Of a stretch of 64,000 nt of DNA, positions 33,486-41,640 are shown piece by piece. The number at the start of each line of letters is the position of its first letter. Position 1 is the first letter of the stretch. The notes beneath the pieces are model-generated. The model worked only from the letters and a program-made list of their open reading frames with translations. It did not search any database and was not told the DNA's origin. The stretch lies in assembly GCF_029948125.1 (NCBI RefSeq), contig NZ_JASAMB010000002.1, positions 1 to 64,000 on the forward strand, written 5' to 3'. The position numbers and the translations under genes are program-made. Source of the DNA: Catellatospora sp. KI3 (GTDB lineage Bacteria > Actinomycetota > Actinomycetes > Mycobacteriales > Micromonosporaceae).

Positions 33486-34271
33486 TCAGGCCGCGGCCGT
33501 ACCCTCGTCATCGGACTTCTTGCCGGCCCGGCCCGCGACCGCACCGGCGATGCCGCCGGCGACCACGCCCGCGGCCAGCCCGGCGCCGCCGATCAGCAGG
33601 CCGGTGGTGCCGATGCCGCCGTCGGCCTGCTCGGCCGCGACCGGCTGCACCGCGGCCGGGTCCGCGCCGGTCGCCTCGCCGGTCTGCAGCGGACCGACCT
33701 CGACGGCCGACTCCGGCTCCGGGTCGGGCAGCGGCGGCGGCGGGGGCGCGTCGGTGCTGTGCGAGGAGCCGTGCGAACCGTGGTCCGACCCGTGGTCGGA
33801 GCCGTGGCTCGACCCGTGGTCGCCGGAGTCGCCGTCGTCGTGCGTCAGCGGCGGTGGCAGCGGCTCGGGGTCGCCGCCGTCGGTCGGCGGGTCGAGCGGG
33901 TGGATGTCGATCGGGTGCAGGTCGATCGGGCCGATCGGGAACAGCGGGTGGATCGGCGGGTCCGGGTGTACCGGGTCGACGATGACGCCCGGGGGCAGGT
34001 GGATCACGTCGAGCCCCGGGTCCGGCGGTTCGAAGTGCGGGGTCTCCAGCAGGCCGGCCAGGCCGCCGGTGCCGATGCCCGACTTGGACAGGCGGGCGCC
34101 GAGCGCGGTGGGCCCGGCCCCGGCGGACGCGTCGGCCAGGCCGCGCAGCTGCTCGGTCTCGTCGGGCGTGAGGCCGTACTGTGCGGCGACGGCCTCCGGG
34201 TTGGCGCGGGCGTGCCGAGCGAACTCGGGGTCCACCGCCATCCGTGCGATCAGATCGCGGAACTGGGACAT
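33486..34271 (-). CDS. Leader-like N-terminus plus Pro/His/Asp-rich protein with hydrophobic C-terminal segment
   Basis: A 261-residue protein of unrecognised family. Residues 1-45 (FRDLIARMAVDPEFARHA, NPEAVAAQYGLTPDETEQL) look like the small helical domain found in Nif11/Os1348-type RiPP leader peptides. Then come a Gly/Ala linker, a stretch dense in Pro, His, Asp and Ile (PIGPIDLHPIDIHPLDPP), a His-Ser-Gly-Asp repeat tract (GSDHGSDHGSHGSSHS), and a glycine-rich hydrophobic C-terminus (GLLIGGAGLAAGVVAGGIAG). It is first gene of the minus-strand operon and divergent from the LuxR gene. It could be the substrate of the FHA-PqqD-M50 protease, be secreted, or bind metal. None of this is proven. 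Confidence 0.7.
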   Translation of the reverse strand: MSQFRDLIARMAVDPEFARHARANPEAVAAQYGLTPDETEQLRGLADASAGAGPTALGARLSKSGIGTGGLAGLLETPHFEPPDPGLDVIHLPPGVIVDPVHPDPPIHPLFPIGPIDLHPIDIHPLDPPTDGGDPEPLPPPLTHDDGDSGDHGSSHGSDHGSDHGSHGSSHSTDAPPPPPLPDPEPESAVEVGPLQTGEATGADPAAVQPVAAEQADGGIGTTGLLIGGAGLAAGVVAGGIAGAVAGRAGKKSDDEGTAAA

Positions 34272-34444
34272 TGCTGACTCCTCGGCGGGTTCCGGACCCG
34301 GCGCACCGCGTGGGCGGCGGTCGTGTCCCGGGCGGGGGGTGGTGCGCTCAACGCTAGGTCCGGTAGGGGACTGCGCACATCGCGGCGAGTACGTAACTTT
34401 GCCGGGAGGGGCGCTGCGTACCGACCCGGAGAGGGGAGACGGCC
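34272..34444. promoter_or_regulatory. Divergent promoter region of the LuxR gene and the kinase/protease operon
   Basis: 173 bp between two divergent starts, with an AT-richer patch at about 34386-34402 (AGTACGTAACTTTG). No clear operator palindrome was found. Confidence 0.5.
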
Positions 34445-36139
34445 GTGGACCACGAGCAGGCCGCGCGGCTGCTGGCCGAGCGCGTCGGGCGGCCCGTGCC
34501 GCCGCGCCTGGTCGAGCAGCTGCTGCGGCGTACCGACGCCGACCCGGCGCTGCTGTCGGCCGTGGCCGACCAGGTCGACCCGGACGGCGACGTGCTGCAC
34601 CGCATCCCGCTGCGCTGGCCGCCCGAGCAGGTCGCGGCGGTACGGGCGGCGCTGGCGGCGCTCGGCCCGCACGGCCGCGCCGTGGCGGGCGCGGGCGCGG
34701 TCATCGGGCGCGAGTTCGACCTGGCCATCCTGGAGGGCGCCTGCCCCGACACCGACGTGCCGACCGGGCTGGAGGAGGCCGAGGAGGCCGGGCTGGTGCG
34801 GCCGCTGGCCGGGCAGGTCTTCGGCTTCGTCCGGGCCCTGGACCGCGAGGTCTGCTACGAGGCGCTGGGCACCCGGCAGCGGGCCGCGCTGCACGAGCGG
34901 GTCGCCGCGGCGCTGGTCCGGCTGGGGGCGCTGGGCGGCACGCGCGCGGCGACCGTACCGGAGCTGGCCCTGCACACCGCCGAGGCCGCCGCCCTGGGCG
35001 GCCCCGAGCGACTCGACGCCGCGGTGGCCGCCTCGGCCGCCGCCGGTGCGGCCGCCGCCGACGAGGGCGCGCACGACCTGGCCGCCGGCTACCTGGCCCA
35101 GGCCGCCCTGTTCGCCGGGCGGGCCGGCTGGGCGCCGGGGCAGTCCGGGCGGCTGCTGGCCGCCGGGGGCACGGCCCGGCTGCGCGCGGCGACCACGGCG
35201 GGCGCCCGCGAGGCGGGCCGCGCCTCGCTGCTCGGCGCGCTCCGCCTCGGCCTGCGCGCCGGTGACCCCGGCCTGGTCGGCGCGGCCGCCCTCGGCCTCG
35301 GCCCCCGCCCCAGCCTGGGTGCGCTGGCGGGCGACCGCGCCGCCCCCGCCGACCCGGCCCGCCTGGACGCCCTGCGCCAGGCCGCGAGCCTGCTCCCGCT
35401 CGCGGGCGCCCTTGCGCCCGAACTGCGCTCGACCGCCGCCCGCGTCGCCGCCCGCCTCGCCCTCGAGGAAAGGAAGGGACCCCTCTTATCGCTTTCCGAG
35501 GTGGAAGGGTCCCTTCCCAACGCGGGTGCGGTCGCGCTGGAGGTGGCGCGGGCGAGCGGGGACCCGCGCGCGGTGGCCGAGGCGCTGCTCGCCGCCGATC
35601 AAGACCTCGACCAGGTGGTACGGGAGGCGGCCGCGCTGCACGACCCCGAGCTGCTGTCCCGAGCGTACGACCGCGCCGCCGCGGCCGCCGTCGCCGCCGG
35701 GGAGCGCACCCGCGCCGCGCAGCTGCTCACCGAACTCGCCGCCCTGGGCCGGACGATCTCGCGTGACGTCCGCCCGCCCGCCTTCGTCCGCTGGTACGCC
35801 CTGCGCGCCACGGCCGAGCTGGCGGTGCTGCGCGGCACCCTCGACCAGGCGGCAGCCGCGGCCGCGCTGAGCGCCGGCGTGGCGGTCGACCCTGGCGCGG
35901 CCGAGGCCGCCGACGCGGCACTGCGCGAGTACGGCGGGCGCCGGGGCGGGCCGGACGGGCTGACCGCGCGGGAGCGGGAGGTGCTGGCCTGGGCACTGCG
36001 CGGGACGCCCGCCCGGGAGATCGCCGAGGCGCTGTACCTGGGCGAGCGGACGGTCGAGACGCACCTGGCGAGCATCTACCGCAAGCTCGGCGTACGGACC
36101 CGGATCGAGTTGATCAAGAAGTTGGGTGACGGTAGCTAA
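34445..36139 (+). CDS. LuxR-family transcriptional regulator, LAL-like without P-loop
   Basis: A 564-residue protein from GTG 34445 (GGAGAGGGGAG upstream). The C-terminal HTH is LTAREREVLAWALRGTPAREIAEAL with ERTVETHLASIYRKLGV. The N-terminal 150 residues (GPHGRAVAGAGAVIGREFDLA ... LALHTAEAAALGG, about 80-190) resemble the region after the ATPase in large LAL regulators, and the middle is TPR-like alpha-helical. No Walker motif is present, so it is a shortened LAL protein. Residues about 343-359 are encoded by an inserted family C repeat. It is divergent from the kinase/protease operon with 173 bp between starts, and is the likely local regulator. Confidence 0.82.
   Translation: MDHEQAARLLAERVGRPVPPRLVEQLLRRTDADPALLSAVADQVDPDGDVLHRIPLRWPPEQVAAVRAALAALGPHGRAVAGAGAVIGREFDLAILEGACPDTDVPTGLEEAEEAGLVRPLAGQVFGFVRALDREVCYEALGTRQRAALHERVAAALVRLGALGGTRAATVPELALHTAEAAALGGPERLDAAVAASAAAGAAAADEGAHDLAAGYLAQAALFAGRAGWAPGQSGRLLAAGGTARLRAATTAGAREAGRASLLGALRLGLRAGDPGLVGAAALGLGPRPSLGALAGDRAAPADPARLDALRQAASLLPLAGALAPELRSTAARVAARLALEERKGPLLSLSEVEGSLPNAGAVALEVARASGDPRAVAEALLAADQDLDQVVREAAALHDPELLSRAYDRAAAAAVAAGERTRAAQLLTELAALGRTISRDVRPPAFVRWYALRATAELAVLRGTLDQAAAAAALSAGVAVDPGAAEAADAALREYGGRRGGPDGLTAREREVLAWALRGTPAREIAEALYLGERTVETHLASIYRKLGVRTRIELIKKLGDGS
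35471..35520. repeat. Family C repeat inserted in frame inside the LuxR gene
   Basis: AGGAAGGGACCCCTCTTATC at 35471 and GGTGGAAGGGTCCCTTCC at 35500-35517 are the two ends of a known type of Micromonosporaceae intergenic repeat. Here it keeps the frame open and encodes KGPLLSLSEVEGSLPN between two helical segments. Confidence 0.8.
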
Positions 36140-36425
36140 GCGTAGAGAACGCAGTTACAAAATGTTACGAATGAGATTCGCAAATGGGTGGACGCTGCTC
36201 TGAACAGGCGCGTAGCGTCTTGGACAAGCGCAACGCTCGATGAAACACCCGGGGGATGGCCCAGCTGATCGATTTTCGGCTGTGGCGCCGAGCGAAGCGC
36301 CGGGGGATGGGTGGCACCACGCCGTTGGGGGACGGCCGCCACCTGAGACCGGTCGGCCGGCCGGCGACGCTAACGGGGGTGAGCGTCGCATGGGCCGGCC
36401 GCCGGCATGTCCGGGATCGGGCGGT
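36140..36425 (+). ncRNA. Possible structured RNA or riboswitch remnant with no downstream gene
   Basis: The start has AT-rich GTTACAAAATGTTACGAATG. Then come two GGGGGATGG sites (36251 and 36301), a GGGGGACGG site (36329), and a strong hairpin GCGACGCT-AACGGGGGTG-AGCGTCGC at about 36364-36389 within longer GGCCGGCC arms. The CGACGCTAAC segment and the promoter-like start recall c-di-AMP (ydaO) leaders of actinobacterial cell-wall genes, but other parts of that consensus are missing and no plus-strand gene follows. The rest of the 36140-36657 gap holds family B and family A repeats. Confidence 0.25.
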
Positions 36426-36432
36426 CGGGTGC

Positions 36433-36496
36433 GTGCAGTTTCCGGGAAACTGCACGAGAGCGGCCCAAGATTCCTGCCCTTTCCCCGAACCTGCAT
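36433..36496. repeat. Family B repeat, copy 4
   Basis: GTGCAGTTTCCGGGAAACTG at 36433, a middle with CCCAAGATTCC, and the degenerate right end TTTCCCCGAACCTGCA. It lies directly before copy 3 of family A, as family B copy 1 lies directly after family A copy 2. Confidence 0.75.
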
Positions 36497-36520
36497 GATC
36501 ACCGGTGGCGTCGGCGACGT

Positions 36521-36593
36521 TTACATAAACGCTGGCCTATCTCGTCGAATCCGCGTAGATCGAACTCGACTGGATGGGCCAGCGTTTATGTAA
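36521..36593. repeat. Inverted repeat family A, copy 3
   Basis: Arms 36521-36540 (TTACATAAACGCTGGCCTAT) and 36574-36593 pair with one G-T-type mismatch. AAACGC/GCGTTT replaces TGACGC/GCGTCA in both arms, a compensatory change. The loop contains CGAATCCG. It is situated between the convergent LuxR and gpmA genes. Confidence 0.92.
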
Positions 36594-36657
36594 GGCGGGA
36601 GCCGCGCCGCGCGTCGGGCGAGCTGCCCGCGGCACGGGCTCCGGGCGGGAAGCCGGG

Positions 36658-37404
36658 TCAGCGGCCCTGGTTGGCGACCGCGGCGGCGGCCTCGGCGGCG
36701 GCCGCCGGGTCGAGGTAGGTGCCGCCGGGGGTGCTCGGGCGCAGGTTCTCGTCCAGGTCGTAGCGCAGCGGGATGCCGGTCGGGATGTTGAGCGCGGCGA
36801 TCGCCTCGTCGGAGATCCCGTCCAGGTGCTTGACCAGCGCGCGCAGCGAGTTGCCGTGCGCGGTGACCAGGACGGTCTTGCCGTCGCGCAGGTCGGGGAT
36901 GATCGCGTCGTACCAGTACGGCAGCATCCGCGCGACCACGTCCTTGAGGCACTCGGTGCGCGGCTTCAGCTCGTCCGGCAGGCCCGCGTAGCGCGCGTCG
37001 GCGAACTGCGAGAACTCGTCGTCGTCGGCGATCGGCGGCGGCGGGGTGTCGTACGACCGGCGCCAGAGCATGAACTGCTCCTCGCCGTACGCCTCGAGGG
37101 TCTGCTTCTTGTCCTTGCCCTGCAGCGCGCCGTAGTGGCGCTCGTTGAGCCGCCAGCTGCGCGACACGGGGATCCAGTGCCGGTCCGCCGTGTGCAGGGC
37201 GATCTCGGCGGTGCGGATCGCGCGGCGCAGCACGCTGGTGTGCACCACGTCGGGCAGCAGGCCGTGCTCCTTGAGCAGTTCGCCGCCGCGGCGCGCCTCC
37301 GCCTCACCCTGGGCGTTGAGGTCGACGTCGACCCAACCGGTGAAGAGGTTCTTGGCGTTCCATTCGCTGTAGCCATGCCGCAGCAGCACCAGTGTTCCAA
37401 CCAT
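36658..37404 (-). CDS. gpmA: 2,3-bisphosphoglycerate-dependent phosphoglycerate mutase
   Basis: A 248-residue glycolytic enzyme that interconverts 3- and 2-phosphoglycerate. The phosphohistidine motif [12 protein letters not shown] lies at residues 5-16, [17 protein letters not shown] is diagnostic of dPGM, and [11 protein letters not shown] has the second catalytic histidine. ATG 37404 has GGGGAGG about 9 bp upstream; an ATG at 37413 is too close to it. The gene lies between ybjN and senX3/regX3 in M. tuberculosis (gpm1), so here the kinase island has split that conserved order. Confidence 0.95.
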   Translation of the reverse strand: MVGTLVLLRHGYSEWNAKNLFTGWVDVDLNAQGEAEARRGGELLKEHGLLPDVVHTSVLRRAIRTAEIALHTADRHWIPVSRSWRLNERHYGALQGKDKKQTLEAYGEEQFMLWRRSYDTPPPPIADDDEFSQFADARYAGLPDELKPRTECLKDVVARMLPYWYDAIIPDLRDGKTVLVTAHGNSLRALVKHLDGISDEAIAALNIPTGIPLRYDLDENLRPSTPGGTYLDPAAAAEAAAAVANQGR

Positions 37405-37563
37405 GCCTGCCATCCTCCCCGATCCGGGTCGAGCGCGTGTGAGCAGGCCCCACCAGGCGCAGTGGCGACCGTCACGCGAAAAGGCGAGTGACTCGGGTCG
37501 GTGACCGCCTTTAGGTTGTAAGGCGCTGAGGGCCATTTCGAGCATTACAGGGGAGCGGCGGAC

Positions 37564-38817
37564 GTGCGGGGCTGGCTGCAACAGACGGCGGGCGGACTAC
37601 CCAAGACTTTCTGGTACCTGTGGAGCGGCACCCTGATCAACCGGACGGGTGCCTTCGTCATGCTCTACCTAGAGATCCACATGGTGTACGACTACGGCTT
37701 CACCGCCTCCTTCGCCGGCCTGGTGCTCGGCCTGTTCGGCGGCGGCATGGCGCTCGGCTCGCTGGCCGGGGGCGTGCTCGCCGACCGCTGGGGCCGCCGC
37801 TCGACGCTGCTGCTGTCCAACATCGCCCTGGCCGTCACCGCGATCGGCCTGGGCCTGTCCTTCCAGCCCGTGGTCGTGGCCGCCCTGGCCACCGTGTACG
37901 GCTTCTGGAACGGGCTGGGCCGGCCCGCCTTCTCCGCGACGATGGTCGACGTGCTGGGCCCGAGCCTGCGCATGCGCGGCATGAACCTGAACTACTGGGC
38001 CATCAACCTGGGCTTCTCCGCCGCCGCGATGCTCGCCGGGGTGCTCGCGCACGCCCCGCACCTGACCGTCTTCGTGCTCAACGCCGCCAGCCAGCTGGTG
38101 ATGGCCGCCATCGTCTTCCTCCGCGTACCGGAGACCACGCCGGTCACCGCCGTCACGGGGCGGCCCAGGGCGGAGGGCAGCATCGGGCTGGTGCTGCGCG
38201 ACCGGGTGTTCATGACGTTCGTGCTGCTCAACCTCGGTCTGTGGATCATCATCGAGGCCTGCAAGCTGATCCCGATCGCGATGCACCAGCGCGGGATGGA
38301 CGCCACCGACTACGGCACCGTCATCGCCGTCAACGGCATCATGATCGTGGTGGGGCAGCTGTTCGTGCCGCGCCTGCTGGCCGGGCGCAGCCGCAGCCGG
38401 GTGCTCAGCGCCGCCGCGCTGCTGGTCGGCCTGGGCATGGGCGCGGTGGCGGTCGCCGGTACGGTGCCGCTGCTGATGCTGACCGTGGTCGTGTGGACCG
38501 CGGGCGAGATGATCAACGCGCCGGTGAACGGGACGTACATCGCGGACCTGTCCCGGCCGACGATGCGCGGGCGGTACCAGGGCGTGGCCTCGATGGGCTT
38601 CACCGCCGCCAACTTCGTGGCGCCGATCATCGGCGGCGCGCTGCTCGACCATGCCCCGCCCGCGACGCTCTGGCTGGTGCTGGCGGCGCTCGGCGTGGTG
38701 GTCGCGATCGGCCAGGCGGTGAGCGGTCCGGCGCGCGAGCGCCGGGTGCAGGCACTGCAGGCCGCGCAGATCCGACCGGCTGAGGGGGTGCGTGCGGATG
38801 CGGCCCTGGCTGCGTGA
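37564..38817 (+). CDS. MFS transporter 1 of a tandem triplet
   Basis: A 417-residue major facilitator with 12 predicted helices. The A-motif loop between helices 2 and 3 is [16 protein letters not shown]. It opens with [20 protein letters not shown], a pattern shared by all three proteins in this run, so they are paralogues. Drug or metabolite efflux is the general expectation; the substrate is unknown. The GTG start at 37564 has GGGGAGCGG upstream. Its end overlaps the start of the next gene. Confidence 0.9.
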   Translation: MRGWLQQTAGGLPKTFWYLWSGTLINRTGAFVMLYLEIHMVYDYGFTASFAGLVLGLFGGGMALGSLAGGVLADRWGRRSTLLLSNIALAVTAIGLGLSFQPVVVAALATVYGFWNGLGRPAFSATMVDVLGPSLRMRGMNLNYWAINLGFSAAAMLAGVLAHAPHLTVFVLNAASQLVMAAIVFLRVPETTPVTAVTGRPRAEGSIGLVLRDRVFMTFVLLNLGLWIIIEACKLIPIAMHQRGMDATDYGTVIAVNGIMIVVGQLFVPRLLAGRSRSRVLSAAALLVGLGMGAVAVAGTVPLLMLTVVVWTAGEMINAPVNGTYIADLSRPTMRGRYQGVASMGFTAANFVAPIIGGALLDHAPPATLWLVLAALGVVVAIGQAVSGPARERRVQALQAAQIRPAEGVRADAALAA

Positions 38818-40045
38818 GCGAGCGGGGATCCGCGGTTGGCTCAGTGAGACCGCGGGTGGACTGCCTGCGACCTACTGGTACCTGTGGACCGGGACGCTGA
38901 TCAACCGGGCGGGCGGGTTCGTGGTGGTCTACCTGACCATCTACCTGACCACGGTGCAGCACTTCAGCTCGACCGAGGCGGGCCTGGTGCTCGGGCTGTG
39001 GGCGGCGGGAGGCGCGGTCGGCACGATGATCGGCGGTATCGCGGCGGACCGGATCGGGCGGCGCCCGAGCCTGCTCGCGGCGCACCTGGGTGCGTGCGGG
39101 CTGCTGGTGTCGCTGGCGTTCGCCCAGGGGCTGGCGGCCATCGCCGTCCTGACCTTCCTGTTCGGGCTGGTCGCCGAGTCGGCGCGGCCCGCGTTCCAGG
39201 CGATGATGATCGACGTGGTGCCCGAGCGGGACCGGCTGCGGGCGTTCACGCTGACGTACTGGGCGGTCAACGTCGGGTTCGCGGTCGCGGCCACCGTGGC
39301 CGGGTTGGTCGCCAAGGCCGACCCCAAGCTGATCTTCATGGTGGACGCGGCGACCACACTCGTGCCGTTCCTGCTGATCCTGTTCAAGATCCGCGAGCCG
39401 CGACGGATCCGTCCGGCCGCGGTCGCCGACGTGCCGGTCGGGCCCGAGCCCGGCCTGAGCGCGGTCCTGCGCGACCGGGTCTTCATCGGGTTCGTGCTGC
39501 TCAACGTGCTGGTCGCGTTCGTGTTCATGCAGCACCTGTCCACGCTGCCGATCGCGATGACCCGCGACGGCATCCCGCCGCAGCAGTACGGCCTGGTCAT
39601 CGCCCTCAACGGCGTCCTGATCGTGGCCGGGCAGCTGTTCATCCCCAGGCTGATCAAGGAGTACGACCGCTCGAAGGTGCTCGCCGTCGCCTCCCTCATC
39701 ATCGGCCTCGGCTTCGGCCTGACCGCGTTCGCGGACTCGGCCGGGTTCTACGCCGTGACCGTGCTCATCTGGACCGTCGGCGAGATGCTGAACTCCCCGT
39801 CCAACTCGACCCTGATCGCGGCCCTGTCCCCGGCGGCGATGCGCGGGCGGTACCAGGGCATGATGTCGCTGTCCTGGTCGGTGGCGGGTTTCGCCGCCCC
39901 GGTGCTCGGCGGCTGGGTGCAGCAGCACCTCGGCGACGAGGTGCTGTGGCTGGGCTGCGCGCTGGTCGCCGCGGTCGCCGCCGGGGCGCAGCTGTGGGCC
40001 GGGCCGGCCCGGGAACGGCGGGCCGCCGCGCTGCGGGCGATGTGA
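38798..40045 (+). CDS. MFS transporter 2 of a tandem triplet
   Basis: A 415-residue MFS protein with 12 helices and the loop GGIAADRIGRRPSLLA. The N-terminus has GWLSETAGGLPATYWYLWTG, close to its neighbour's. GAGGGGG at 38782 favours ATG 38798 over GTG 38792. The start lies within the last 20 bases of transporter 1, so the two are translationally coupled, which argues for joint use, perhaps as heteromers or with staggered specificity. Confidence 0.9.
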   Translation: MRPWLRERAGIRGWLSETAGGLPATYWYLWTGTLINRAGGFVVVYLTIYLTTVQHFSSTEAGLVLGLWAAGGAVGTMIGGIAADRIGRRPSLLAAHLGACGLLVSLAFAQGLAAIAVLTFLFGLVAESARPAFQAMMIDVVPERDRLRAFTLTYWAVNVGFAVAATVAGLVAKADPKLIFMVDAATTLVPFLLILFKIREPRRIRPAAVADVPVGPEPGLSAVLRDRVFIGFVLLNVLVAFVFMQHLSTLPIAMTRDGIPPQQYGLVIALNGVLIVAGQLFIPRLIKEYDRSKVLAVASLIIGLGFGLTAFADSAGFYAVTVLIWTVGEMLNSPSNSTLIAALSPAAMRGRYQGMMSLSWSVAGFAAPVLGGWVQQHLGDEVLWLGCALVAAVAAGAQLWAGPARERRAAALRAM

Positions 40046-40068
40046 GCCTCTGATCTTGTGAGGGCCTG

Positions 40069-41451
40069 ATGACTTTCCTGCGCCAGACCGTGGGCGGGCT
40101 GCCGCGCATCTTCTGGATGCTGTTCACGGTGATGCTGGTCAACCGGCTCGGCGCGTTCGGCCTGCTGCTGCTGCCGACCTACCTGACCAGCGCCCGGGGC
40201 ACCACCCTGGCCGTCGCGGGCCTGGTCACCGGCGTCTACGGCGCCGGCGGCGCGATCGGCACCCTGCTCGGCGGGGTGCTGGCCGACCGCTGGGGCCGCA
40301 AACCGACGTACCTGGCCGGGCTCAGCACCGCCTCGGTGCTGATGCTGGCGATGGGCCTGGCCCGCCCGGTATGGCTGATCGCGGTGCTCGCGGGCGGCAT
40401 CGGCCTGGCCCACTCGCTACCGGGCCCGGCCACCGTCGCCGCGATCGTGGACGTGCTGCCCGAGGCGGACCGCTCCCGCGCGTTCAACCTGCAGTTCTGG
40501 GCGTTCAACATGGGCGGCGCGGTCGCGGCGTCGCTGGCCGGGCTGATCGCCGAGGCCAGCTTCCTCGCCCTGTTCTTCATCGACGGCGCCATGACCGCCG
40601 CCACCGCCCTCGCCGTCTGGCGCCTGATCCCGGAGACCCTGCGCCGCCCCGCCACCGCGCCGACCTCGGCCGCTGCCGCGCCGGGCGCCGATGATCGCGG
40701 TTTCGTGCCCTCCGACGCGGTGGCGACCGAGCTCCTGACCGCAGACGGCGATCTTCGGGGTGAGGGGGAGCGGGCGGCCGCGCAGGCGGCGACCGTCGTC
40801 GAGCCGGGCCGGCGGGCGGGGCTCGGGACCGTGCTGCGGGACCGGGTGTTCCTGACCTTCGTGGGGCTGACGTTCGTGCTGGCGCTGCTGACGGTGCAGG
40901 GGCAGTCGATCCTGCAGCTGGCGATGGAGGGCGACGGGCTGCGGCCGACGGCGTACGGGGCGGTGGTGTCGCTGGGCGGGGCCATGATCGTGGTCGGGCA
41001 GCTGTTCGTGCCCCGGCTGATCCGGGGCGCCCGGCACGCGACCGTGCTGGCGGGGGCGTTCGCGCTGCTGGCGCTCGGCTACTCGGCGGTGGCGCTGGCC
41101 GGGCCGCTGTGGACGTACCTGGCGGCGGCGTCGGTGTGGACGGTCGGGCAGATGCTGGCCGCCCCGCCCAACGCCTCGATCATCGCCGAGCTGGCCCCGG
41201 CGGGGCTGCGCGGCCGGTACCAGGGCGTGTTCTTCCTGGTCTTCCCGGCGGCGGGTTTCGTCGCGCCGACCGTGGGCGGCTGGAGCCTGCAGCAGCTCGG
41301 CGCGTGGCACTGGGTCGGGTGCGGACTGCTGGGAATGCTTGCGGCGGGCGGACATCTGGTCGCGGCGCGGGCGCGCGAACGGCGTACCGACCAGATCAGA
41401 GTGATCGAATCGGCCGCGACTTCGGCCGTTCCGGAGCCCGCCGCAGCCTGA
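40069..41451 (+). CDS. MFS transporter 3 of a tandem triplet, with a repeat-derived cytoplasmic loop
   Basis: A 460-residue MFS protein, about 45 residues longer than its two paralogues. The helices and the A-motif [17 protein letters not shown] are conserved, and the start FLRQTVGGLPRIFWMLFTV matches the family pattern. The extra length is in the central loop (about residues 205-250), part of which (DDRGFVPSDAVATELLTADG) is encoded by sequence resembling an intergenic repeat near 27.5 kb. The loop is cytoplasmic, so the insertion is tolerable. It is the last gene of the transporter operon and a terminator follows. Confidence 0.88.
   Translation: MTFLRQTVGGLPRIFWMLFTVMLVNRLGAFGLLLLPTYLTSARGTTLAVAGLVTGVYGAGGAIGTLLGGVLADRWGRKPTYLAGLSTASVLMLAMGLARPVWLIAVLAGGIGLAHSLPGPATVAAIVDVLPEADRSRAFNLQFWAFNMGGAVAASLAGLIAEASFLALFFIDGAMTAATALAVWRLIPETLRRPATAPTSAAAAPGADDRGFVPSDAVATELLTADGDLRGEGERAAAQAATVVEPGRRAGLGTVLRDRVFLTFVGLTFVLALLTVQGQSILQLAMEGDGLRPTAYGAVVSLGGAMIVVGQLFVPRLIRGARHATVLAGAFALLALGYSAVALAGPLWTYLAAASVWTVGQMLAAPPNASIIAELAPAGLRGRYQGVFFLVFPAAGFVAPTVGGWSLQQLGAWHWVGCGLLGMLAAGGHLVAARARERRTDQIRVIESAATSAVPEPAAA
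40690..40755. repeat. Family D repeat segment inside the third MFS gene
   Basis: GATGATCGCGGTTT at about 40690 and ctgaccgcagacggcgatct at 40735 correspond to pieces of the 27.4-27.7 kb gap. The 21-base right end matches 27579-27599 at about 18 positions. Confidence 0.45.
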
Positions 41452-41477
41452 CCGTGATCCGGCGCTAATAACACCGC

Positions 41478-41511
41478 AACATGCCCTCCACCGAACGGTG
41501 GAGGGCATGTT
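41478..41511. terminator. Terminator of the MFS operon
   Basis: A perfect 15-bp stem, AACATGCCCTCCACC (41478-41492) with 41497-41511, and a GAAC loop, followed by TCGTCTATTC. It lies 27 bp after the last MFS stop. Confidence 0.88.
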
Positions 41512-41565
41512 CGTCTATTCGGATGAGCTCGCAAAGTAACGGTTTGAAAACCCCCCACGTGACTG

Positions 41566-41597
41566 TTGACACAGCGGCAAATTAAGTAAGAATTCTT
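41566..41597 (+). promoter_or_regulatory. Promoter and operator candidate of the RpiR-type regulator gene
   Basis: A -35-like TTGACA (41566-41571) precedes an AT-rich stretch with a TAAGAA -10-like hexamer at 41587. The latter overlaps the perfect palindrome AAGAATTCTT (41588-41597), a plausible autoregulatory site. The surrounding 90 bp are far more AT-rich than the window. Confidence 0.4.
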
Positions 41598-41640
41598 TCC
41601 ACATACAGTTAACACTCCTTCCTAAAAGAGGTTGACGATC

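Noticed and set aside
36155-36593. Several open frames in the gap after the LuxR gene
   Set aside because: They run through two repeat elements and carry no motif on either strand.
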